A stretch of DNA of 64,000 nt from Anaerobacillus arseniciselenatis (lineage in GTDB: Bacteria; Bacillota; Bacilli; Bacillales; Anaerobacillaceae): assembly GCF_001865995.1 (NCBI RefSeq), contig NZ_MLQQ01000001.1, forward strand, positions 434,001 to 498,000, given 5' to 3'. Positions 1-6,444 of this stretch are shown here, in pieces. The notes beneath the pieces were generated by a model. That model had not been told where the DNA came from and did no database searches. It saw only the letters and a program-made list of their open reading frames with translations. Every line of letters starts with the position of its first letter. Position 1 is the first letter of the stretch. A program made the translations under genes and the position numbers.

Positions 1-63
1 GTCTGGAAACATTTTTTCCATTTCCACTAACACTTCTTCTTCAATTTGTTTTTTTGTAAGGAT
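1..63 (-). CDS. nth: Endonuclease III, 5' end only (partial)
   Basis: Only the first ~21 codons lie in the window; the gene runs off the left edge. The readable start (LTKKQIEEEVLVEMEKMFPD) resembles the N-terminus of Bacillus Nth, an Fe-S DNA glycosylase/AP lyase that removes oxidised pyrimidines. It follows dnaD on the same strand, as in B. subtilis. There is no ATG, GTG or TTG at the expected place. The Shine-Dalgarno-like AGGTGGTG (70-77) lies six bases before an ATC codon at 61-63, exactly where other family members have Met. An in-frame TAG at 76-78 blocks upstream starts, and the two GTG codons at 70-75 overlap the ribosome-binding site. I place the start at ATC; ATT at 64-66 is the alternative. 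Confidence 0.7.
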   Translation of the reverse strand, partial: MLTKKQIEEEVLVEMEKMFPD

Positions 64-98
64 AATAAACACCACCTAAAAAATCAGAAGATTAAAAT

Positions 99-221
99 CC
101 AGTTGGTTCTTAAGAAATGGTTTAAGTCACTTTGTTGGAAGCATGCTTCCAACGCTCCTCAAACCATTTCTTAAGACTACTTTCGTAGTTAAAATGCTAT
201 ACGCATTTCAACCAACTGGAT
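99..221. repeat. Nested inverted-repeat element between dnaD and nth
   Basis: Outer arms CCAGTTGGTT (99-108) and AACCAACTGG (210-219) enclose arms TTCTTAAGAAATGGTTT and AAACCATTTCTTAAG (about 108-175), which enclose a perfect 18-bp palindrome TTGGAAGCATGCTTCCAA (135-152). Two more small hairpins follow, ACTAC/GTAGT (about 176-189) and AAATGC/GCATTT (about 192-208). The whole could fold as a multibranched RNA or cruciform inside the dnaD-nth transcript. No T-run follows, so it is not a simple terminator. Confidence 0.75.
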
Positions 222-324
222 AATCTTGACCTTGTCTCTTTATTTATAATATAGCAACGCAAAAAGACTTAATTAAATAAGAAAGATTGACAAACGCATT
301 TATAAAGTACCGGTAAATGACGAA

Positions 325-1029
325 TCAATTATCAAGCCAATTATACGAAGGGATTTTTTTCTTTGGTTCGTTTTTTTGTGGAGACGATACATTTTTGTAT
401 TGATGTTGACGAAACTTTTCACCGTATTCTTTTGCTTGTTGTACGGTTTTAACGCCATTTTTATTCCATTCAATTAAAATTCGATCAATGTAACGTAAGT
501 TTCTTTTACCAGAAACTACAGCCTCCATTAGTGCGGCTTTAATCAGACTTGGACTATAGTGTTCTTGGTCTAACCACATCGTAATAAGTTCGAATTCCAT
601 TGGGGATAAAGGACGACCAAACTCCCCCTCAAACAATTGATATAAACTTCGCTCCTCATCTTGCTTGCTAACTACAATTTCTTGTTGTTTTTCTTCACAA
701 CTCATTACAATGAGCTTGTCCCATAGCGGAGTTAATGTAAAAACTTCATAGTAAATATTATTTTCATCACTCCGCTCCTGAAGTTCAATAAAACCTCTTT
801 TCATTAAACTTTGCAGCATTTGTAAGCATTCTTTCTCACATTGAGTCATTCGACTTGCCAGTAATTGTGGCGGTGGAAATAGATTGCCTCGTTCAATAAA
901 TGAATGTATTTGTATTAATAACATTACTTCACTTTCACTTAACCCTATTTTTCTATACTCAGAAATAAGCCTAAACGGAATTGAGACATTTCCTTCATTA
1001 ATCCAATTAATCATTATATCTCGATCCAT
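325..1029 (-). CDS. dnaD: DNA replication initiation/primosome protein DnaD
   Basis: 234 aa, close to the usual length of about 232. DnaD acts with DnaB and DnaI to load the replicative helicase at oriC and at restarted forks. The N-terminal winged-helix oligomerisation domain covers roughly residues 1-110. The C-terminal DnaD/DnaB-like domain (about 125-200) contains the family-typical stretch FELITMWL and ends with YIDRILIEWNKNGVKTVQQA, the conserved helix of this domain. The tail is basic. GAGGTG precedes the ATG. It lies downstream of asnS, from which it is separated by a hairpin terminator and repeats, and upstream of nth, the B. subtilis order. Confidence 0.95.
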   Translation of the reverse strand: MDRDIMINWINEGNVSIPFRLISEYRKIGLSESEVMLLIQIHSFIERGNLFPPPQLLASRMTQCEKECLQMLQSLMKRGFIELQERSDENNIYYEVFTLTPLWDKLIVMSCEEKQQEIVVSKQDEERSLYQLFEGEFGRPLSPMEFELITMWLDQEHYSPSLIKAALMEAVVSGKRNLRYIDRILIEWNKNGVKTVQQAKEYGEKFRQHQYKNVSSPQKNEPKKKIPSYNWLDN

Positions 1030-1056
1030 ATTTTACACCTCAACAATATTATATCA

Positions 1057-1345
1057 CATAAGAAAAGTGGAAGCGCCTTGGACAGGTCCGATAAAATCTG
1101 GAGCCTTTCACCTAAAAGGCGCTTTTTTGCCTTTTTGGGGAAAGGAGAAGATTTCGAGGACCTAGGCGCTGTAACTAGACAAAGAAAAGTGGAAGGTGCC
1201 TGCTTATCGGCGAAAGCAACTGGAAGTCCTACACGTAGCGGTCAGATCTTAGACCGCTACGTGTAGGACTGAAGTAGCCGAGCCGATGGCACCTGTAACT
1301 AGACAAAGAAAAGTGGAAGCGCCTTGGGCAGGTCCGATAAAATCT
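1057..1345. repeat. Family 1 intergenic repeats, three units in tandem
   Basis: Three head-to-tail units begin with AGAAAAGTGGAAG. Unit 1 (about 1060-1178) and unit 2 (about 1182-1300) each end with GTAACTAGAC; unit 3 (from about 1304) is truncated. Unit 2 contains 16-base arms, CCTACACGTAGCGGTC and its reverse complement, around an 8-base loop near 1230-1267. Related units occur at about 2806-3070, 30264-30540, 33203-33345, 50795-50915 and 60823-60945. Spurious open frames cross this stretch; I see no gene in 1030-1401. Confidence 0.85.
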
Positions 1346-1348
1346 TGT

Positions 1349-1393
1349 AAACAAAATGAAAAAACCCCAAAAAGGGATTTTTCATTTTGTTTA
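1349..1393 (-). terminator. Intrinsic terminator after asnS
   Basis: Near-symmetrical hairpin: arms AAACAAAATGAAAAA and TTTTTCATTTTGTTT flank a CCCC/GGG core. It follows the asnS stop on the minus strand. The A-rich and T-rich flanks could make it work in both directions. Confidence 0.75.
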
Positions 1394-1401
1394 ATATATA
1401 T

Positions 1402-2691
1402 TTAAGGATACAAACGATTTAACAAACGTGGGAACGGAATCGTTTCACGAACATGTTCAAGACCACATACCCACGCAACTGTTCTTTCTAAGCCTAAGCC
1501 AAACCCTGAATGTGGAACAGAGCCATAGCGTCGTAAATCTAAATACCATTTATAGGCATCTTCTGATAAGTTGTGTTCATCATAGCGTTGTTTAAGTAAA
1601 TCCATATCATCGATTCGCTGACTTCCACCAATGATTTCTCCATAACCTTCTGGTGCGATTAAATCGGCACATAGAACAACTTCAGAACGTTCTGGATGTG
1701 GTTTCATATAAAAGGCTTTGATTTCAGCCGGGTAATTTGTAATAAAAACTGGTTTTTCGAAACTTTCAGCAATCGCCGTTTCGTGAGGTGCACCAAAGTC
1801 TTCTCCCCACTCAATTTCGTGACCATTTTCTTGTAAAAATTTAATTGCATCATCGTAAGTAATTCTCGGGAATGGTGCAACAATATTTTCAAGTTTAGAT
1901 AGATCTCTTCCTAAAGCTTTTAATTCAAGCTGACAATTTTTTAATACAGATTGAATCATGTGAGTAACATATTGTTCTTGTACTTGTAGACTTTCTTCAT
2001 GATCCATGAATGCCATCTCAGGCTCAATCATCCAAAATTCTATTAAGTGGCGGCGTGTTTTTGATTTTTCAGCACGAAATGTTGGGCCAAAAGAGAATAC
2101 TTTACCTAATGCCATTGCAGCAGCTTCCATGTAAAGCTGTCCACTTTGTGATAAATAAGCGTCCTCATCAAAGTATTTTGTATGGAACAAATTTGTCGTT
2201 CCTTCAGCTGAACTTCCCGTTAAAATTGGTGGATCAACTTTTACAAAACCATTTTCATTGAAAAATTCATATGTAGAACGAATTAGTTCGTTACGAATTT
2301 TCATTACCGCATGCTGTCTCTTCGAACGAAGCCACAAATGGCGATGATCCATTAAAAACTCAGTGCCATGTTCTTTCGGTGTAATTGGGTAATCAACTGC
2401 TTCGTGAATCACTTCAATACCTGTTACTGTTAATTCGAAACCTGATGGAGCTCGTTCATCACTACGAACAGTTCCTGTAACGTAAAGTGATGATTCTTGT
2501 GTCAAATTTTTAGCTTGAGAAAATACTTCTTCTCCTACTTCTGCTTTTACAACAACACCTTGGATAAAGCCTGTCCCATCACGTAATTGTAAAAATGCAA
2601 TCTTACCACTTGAACGCTTATTGGCTAGCCAACCACCAATAACGACCTCTTGATCTGTGTATTTTCCAACTTGAGAAATTGTCGTCTTCAC
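1402..2691 (-). CDS. asnS: Asparaginyl-tRNA synthetase
   Basis: Class IIb enzyme that charges tRNA-Asn with asparagine. It has an N-terminal OB-fold anticodon-binding domain (about 15-100) and a catalytic domain. Motif 2 reads [17 protein letters not shown] near residue 210 and motif 3 [12 protein letters not shown] at 396-407. The product is 429 aa from a GTG at 2689-2691, which lies 7 bases after GGAGGG and gives the family N-terminus (M)[11 protein letters not shown] longer open frame from an ATG 21 bases upstream would read through that ribosome-binding site and is unlikely. The gene lies between aspB and dnaD, which fits local Asp/Asn metabolism. Confidence 0.97.
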   Translation of the reverse strand: MKTTISQVGKYTDQEVVIGGWLANKRSSGKIAFLQLRDGTGFIQGVVVKAEVGEEVFSQAKNLTQESSLYVTGTVRSDERAPSGFELTVTGIEVIHEAVDYPITPKEHGTEFLMDHRHLWLRSKRQHAVMKIRNELIRSTYEFFNENGFVKVDPPILTGSSAEGTTNLFHTKYFDEDAYLSQSGQLYMEAAAMALGKVFSFGPTFRAEKSKTRRHLIEFWMIEPEMAFMDHEESLQVQEQYVTHMIQSVLKNCQLELKALGRDLSKLENIVAPFPRITYDDAIKFLQENGHEIEWGEDFGAPHETAIAESFEKPVFITNYPAEIKAFYMKPHPERSEVVLCADLIAPEGYGEIIGGSQRIDDMDLLKQRYDEHNLSEDAYKWYLDLRRYGSVPHSGFGLGLERTVAWVCGLEHVRETIPFPRLLNRLYP

Positions 2692-2805
2692 AAATTTTCC
2701 CTCCATAAACATTGATTCTATCTCTATGTATAATTAGTCCAAGTAAATACTGACTTTAACCATTATACATCTGAATAAAAATAGAAGTCAACGTATGAAG
2801 GGAAA

Positions 2806-3072
2806 TAGAAAAGTGAAGGCGCCCTGTTTAGCCCTGAAAAGCGATGGAGGGCCAGCAACGTTTTGCCTCCTCCGTGAAAAACATCTTGGATAGGCAAAAT
2901 CTTGATGGACCGAAGCGCTCGAAGGGCTGGGCGCCGTAACTAGACAAGAAAAGTGGAAGGTGCCTGCTTATCGGCGACAGCAACTGGAAGACCTACACGT
3001 AGCGGTCAGATCTTAGACCGCTACGTGTAGGTCTGAAGTAGCCGAGCCGTTGGCACCTGTAACTAGACAAAG
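2806..3072. repeat. Family 1 intergenic repeats, two units
   Basis: Unit 1 (about 2808-2943) carries the GGAGGGCCAGCAACGTTTTG core seen again at 30264-30404 and 33203-33345. Unit 2 (about 2948-3067) is nearly identical to the second unit at 1182-1300: the long arms match except for compensating end bases. Both end with GTAACTAGAC. The repeats fill the aspB-asnS gap; no gene is seen there. Confidence 0.85.
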
Positions 3073-3095
3073 AAAAGTGAAGGCGCATTTTTGCC

Positions 3096-4280
3096 TTATT
3101 TCATATTATTTTTAATGAATCGCTCCACTCGAGTTAAAGCTTCTTGAATTTGATCTAATGAAGTAGCATATGAAAGTCGTACATTATCTGGTGCGCCAAA
3201 CCCTGACCCAGGTACTAATGCAACTTTTTCTACTTCTAATAAATTTGATACCCAGTCATCAACATTATCAAAGCCATTTAAAGCAACTGCTTCTTTAACG
3301 TTAGGGAATAAGTAAAATGCTCCCTCTGGCTTTACACAAGTAATTCCTGGAATTTGGATTAATTGATCATAAACCACATTTAAACGATGTTCAAATTCCG
3401 TCTTCATCTGCTCAACAAAGTCGCTTTCTACATCATACGCCGCTATCGTCCCGTATTGGGCGATAGATGTAGGGTTTGATGTACTATGACTTGCCAAGTC
3501 GGTCATCGGCTTAATAATTTCACTTCTTCCTGCAGCATAGCCAATTCGCCACCCTGTCATTGAATGTGATTTCGATACACCGTTAATTATCACTGTTTGT
3601 TTTTTTACCTGCTCTGAAACTTGAGCAACAGAAATATGTTTAGACGAACCATAAATTAATTTTTCGTAAATTTCATCTGATACGATTAAAATGTCATGCT
3701 TCACACAAACTTCGCCAATCTCTTTTAACTCCTCTTCTGTATAAAGTGAACCTGTAGGGTTACTTGGAGAATTTAAAATAAATGCTTTCGTCTGATTGGT
3801 GATTGCTTGTTCAAGCTGCTGCTTTGTGATTTTGAAAGAATTTTCTTCTTTTCCTTCAATATACACCGGTGTTCCTTCGGCTAACTTTACTTGCTCCGGA
3901 TAACTTACCCAATAAGGTGTAGGAATAATGACTTCATCATTAGGATTTAAAATCGCTTGAAATAGCAAATACAAAGCATGTTTTGCACCACTGGCGACCA
4001 TTACTTCATTTTGAGCATACGTTAATTGTTGATCTTCTTTAAATTTATTAATAATACTTTCTTTTAAGGCAGGTAAACCACCTGAAGGAGTATATTTTGT
4101 ATGTCCTTCTTGCATTGATTTGACTGCAGCTTCAATAATGTAATCTGGCGTATTAAAATCTGGCTCTCCAGCTCCTAGCCCGATAACATCATGGCCTTCT
4201 GCCTTCAACGCTTTAGCCTTCGCAGTAATTGCTAAAGTTGATGATGGTGTTAATGTTGAAACTCGATTAGCTAATTTCAT
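3096..4280 (-). CDS. aspB: Aspartate aminotransferase (class I)
   Basis: 394 aa, PLP-dependent fold type I aminotransferase interconverting aspartate and 2-oxoglutarate with oxaloacetate and glutamate. Visible are the substrate-binding SPSNPTG (about 181-187), SDEIYEKLIY (about 201-210) and the PLP Schiff-base lysine in SKSHSMTGWR (Lys about 237). The start is the ATG giving MKLANRV, placed after GGGGAGGAAG; an upstream in-frame start would overlap that site. Downstream asnS uses the same amino-acid family. The family is broad, but position and length support aspB. Confidence 0.93.
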   Translation of the reverse strand: MKLANRVSTLTPSSTLAITAKAKALKAEGHDVIGLGAGEPDFNTPDYIIEAAVKSMQEGHTKYTPSGGLPALKESIINKFKEDQQLTYAQNEVMVASGAKHALYLLFQAILNPNDEVIIPTPYWVSYPEQVKLAEGTPVYIEGKEENSFKITKQQLEQAITNQTKAFILNSPSNPTGSLYTEEELKEIGEVCVKHDILIVSDEIYEKLIYGSSKHISVAQVSEQVKKQTVIINGVSKSHSMTGWRIGYAAGRSEIIKPMTDLASHSTSNPTSIAQYGTIAAYDVESDFVEQMKTEFEHRLNVVYDQLIQIPGITCVKPEGAFYLFPNVKEAVALNGFDNVDDWVSNLLEVEKVALVPGSGFGAPDNVRLSYATSLDQIQEALTRVERFIKNNMK

Positions 4281-4434
4281 TTTCTTCCTCCCCATATTAG
4301 TTACTCTTATTTCTTAATAAAATTGATATATACGATCGAATGTAATTGCACCGAAAGTATATAAACATCTTAAAACATACTATAAAGGTGTTCGTGTTTG
4401 CTTTCAAGCATTTTTCAGATAATTAGTATAACTT

Positions 4435-4914
4435 TCACACTTTTAAGTGGTAATGTTTTAAATAAGAACCGTCTTTAAAGCTAATAAAGTAGTAAGAATA
4501 TCGCCCTTGTTGGTCTTTATAAATGATTTCATACAGGGGGATCAAATTTTCCATCCCTAATTTAATACTTATTATTTCTTTTGGGTTTAGTTCACTATTA
4601 GTAAAATCGACAACATCCTGAAAAGATAGCCCTTCATCTTGATGCTTTTTAATGTATGTATCAAAACTCTCTGGTACCCAAATAATGATGTCATCTTTTT
4701 CGTTATTAATTCCTTTAAAAATGTAAAAGGCTTCATTTCCGTGATAAAAGTCAACAGCATCAATGGCTTCCATTGTTGTATTTTCTTTCACGAAAGACTG
4801 AGCTATATTTATTTTTTCAGTTAAAGGTTCATTAATTGTTTTAAAAAAGTTAATCCCTTGCCAAACGAAAGTAACAACGATTAAAAATGAACACAACATA
4901 ATTATTTTCTTCAT
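4435..4914 (-). CDS. ypmB: YpmB-like membrane-anchored protein (DUF5590 type)
   Basis: 159 aa with an N-terminal hydrophobic segment (about 3-20) that looks like an uncleaved signal anchor, followed by an extracytoplasmic domain of two small alpha/beta units, as in the YpmB/DUF5590 family. Position next to aspB matches B. subtilis ypmB. AAGGAAGAAGAAAG precedes the ATG. Function unknown; no catalytic residues are evident. Confidence 0.8.
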   Translation of the reverse strand: MKKIIMLCSFLIVVTFVWQGINFFKTINEPLTEKINIAQSFVKENTTMEAIDAVDFYHGNEAFYIFKGINNEKDDIIIWVPESFDTYIKKHQDEGLSFQDVVDFTNSELNPKEIISIKLGMENLIPLYEIIYKDQQGRYSYYFISFKDGSYLKHYHLKV

Positions 4915-5011
4915 ATAGACTTTCTTCTTCCTTCATATTTAAATTTTACTAAACATACACCAGCCTTCTAAGGAGATAATAAAAGTACCGCTCAACAAAG
5001 GAGGCATGGGC

Positions 5012-5194
5012 GTGAAGCAACTATCTCTTAAAGAAGTGAATTCACAACTAAGTACATGTGAATGGTTTCAATTGGAAAAAGAGAGTTATGCTTTATCATC
5101 ACCGTATCGCCCTGAAGTTGAGAACACTTTGCATTACTGCTTTAGGCAAACTTCTTTTCCACATTCACTTATAAGAACGTATCAAAACAACTAA
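5012..5194 (+). CDS. Small protein of unknown function
   Basis: 60 codons on the plus strand against the local trend. A strong ribosome-binding site AAAGGAGG lies 7 bases before the GTG at 5012; an in-frame ATG at 5006 is too close to it. The product begins MKQLSLKEVNSQLS, is soluble, has two cysteines and no membrane segment. A large inverted repeat followed by seven Ts (5256-5395) could be its terminator. I do not recognise the family. It sits where B. subtilis has ypmA, but on the other strand and without evident similarity. Confidence 0.5.
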   Translation: MKQLSLKEVNSQLSTCEWFQLEKESYALSSPYRPEVENTLHYCFRQTSFPHSLIRTYQNN

Positions 5195-5255
5195 AATCAA
5201 GCAACTTCAGGTAGTAAGTAAAAATACTACTCCAACCTACACCTACTTTATTTTT

Positions 5256-5395
5256 GAGGTTAACTCAAAAAAACTGGTTCTAACAAACGTTTACTTGAAA
5301 ATAAGAGTCAAAGGAAACGCTCGCCTTTACATTACGTTAACATTCAGTCAACTTACTGTAAAGTGTGAACCAATTTTGAGATAACCTCTTTTTTT
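5256..5395 (+). terminator. Large inverted repeat with T-run, candidate terminator
   Basis: Arms GAGGTTAACTCAAAA...TGGTTC (5256-5280) and GAACCA..TTTTGAGATAACCTC (5367-5388) pair with a few mismatches around an 85-base interior. Seven Ts follow (5389-5395) on the plus strand, downstream of the small plus-strand gene. The length is unusual for an intrinsic terminator; it could instead be a palindromic element. Confidence 0.5.
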
Positions 5396-5399
5396 AGTT

Positions 5400-5521
5400 T
5401 ATTTTAATGAATTTCTTAATTCATGATTCTCGCCACTAAGATCAATATATAGTTGCGTCAAAACCATTCGCAAACTAAATATTGCATGATGTGGCTCATT
5501 TTTGGAAATTATGAAATTCAC
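5400..5521. repeat. Family 3 palindromic element (ATGAATTTC... termini)
   Basis: About 120 bp. Terminal inverted repeats are near TGAATTTCTTAATTCAT and AATTATGAAATTCA, with internal arms ATATATAGTTGCG and CGCAAACTAAATAT. Close copies occur at about 27590-27712 and 45805-45926. The element abuts the stop codon of the next minus-strand gene. Confidence 0.75.
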
Positions 5522-6412
5522 TCATTTAAATATGTGATTTGCTAAACCGAAAGAATTTTCCTCCTCGTGAGGTCGAACTGTTAATATTTCATAATCATCA
5601 TTGTGACACTTTATCGAAACAGTACCCAGTCGATTTGTTTGATAAATATCTATCCACGTCTCTTGAAGACGTTCTAACACGATCTCACTTACTGGCATAC
5701 CACTCCTTTTAAATAAAATGGCTACTTGTGGATCTACTTCATCGAGAAATGGCTGTGTTGTCCCTTTTTCACTTCCAAAATCAGCAACTTTTAATATAGT
5801 CGATTTCAAGGCATATGAGTTAATAAGCTCTTTCTCAACTTCAAAGTCAGCAATCCCCATATAAAGTAACGTTTGCTTACCATAAGAAAATAAAATGACA
5901 AGCGCTCCTTGTTGGGATACATCACGCTCTTCAACGTAAATAACTTCTGTTTTTAAAAAAGGAATAAGCTCATTTTTATCACCTTTTTTCCACCCAATTA
6001 CATTTTTATCATATAAATGATGAATAGAAACCATTTGCTCTTTTATTATTTCTGGGACGATAATCGTTTCAACGCCAAAATTGTTAATAATCCATTGTAA
6101 GTTCCCAGTATACTCCCCTGTTGCATTCGTAATAATGACAGTATCTATAAATTCAACATGATACATTTTTAGGCGCTCCTCAAGCTCTTCCTGAGACTCA
6201 AGACTTCCTGTACCTATAAGAATATTTTGGCCTTTCCCAGATTGTATTAAGGTTGCCTCTCCGTTTGGTAAATCAAAAAAAGTGTAGGCTAAATCTTGCT
6301 CCTCTAAATTTAAGTCCACCTCAACTATTTCTTTATCAGCCAGTACTGTAGCTGGAGTTAAAGCAATTAGTATTAATAAAATTATGGCTACGATTTTTTG
6401 CACATTGATCAC
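5522..6412 (-). CDS. Exported protein with degenerate metallo-beta-lactamase (ComEC C-domain-like) fold
   Basis: 296 aa. Residues 1-25 form a signal peptide ending in VLADKE. From about residue 44 the sequence resembles the soluble beta-lactamase-like domain of ComEC/Rec2: FFDLPNGEATLIQSGKGQ matches the usual FLDVGQGDA..I.. strand. The metal site, normally THxHxDH, reads ITNATGEYTGN (94-104), so all ligands are lost. No later His/Asp cluster replaces them, so hydrolysis is unlikely; binding or scaffolding outside the membrane is more plausible. The gene follows dinG on the same strand with a 32-base gap. Family assignment rests on pattern recognition only. Confidence 0.6.
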   Translation of the reverse strand: MINVQKIVAIILLILIALTPATVLADKEIVEVDLNLEEQDLAYTFFDLPNGEATLIQSGKGQNILIGTGSLESQEELEERLKMYHVEFIDTVIITNATGEYTGNLQWIINNFGVETIIVPEIIKEQMVSIHHLYDKNVIGWKKGDKNELIPFLKTEVIYVEERDVSQQGALVILFSYGKQTLLYMGIADFEVEKELINSYALKSTILKVADFGSEKGTTQPFLDEVDPQVAILFKRSGMPVSEIVLERLQETWIDIYQTNRLGTVSIKCHNDDYEILTVRPHEEENSFGLANHIFK

Positions 6413-6444
6413 TCCGAAACCGTCTTTTCATTAAATCTTTTACA

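Noticed and set aside
884..1266. Two plus-strand open frames over dnaD 5' end and repeats
   Set aside because: Antisense to dnaD and across family 1 repeats; no ribosome-binding site.
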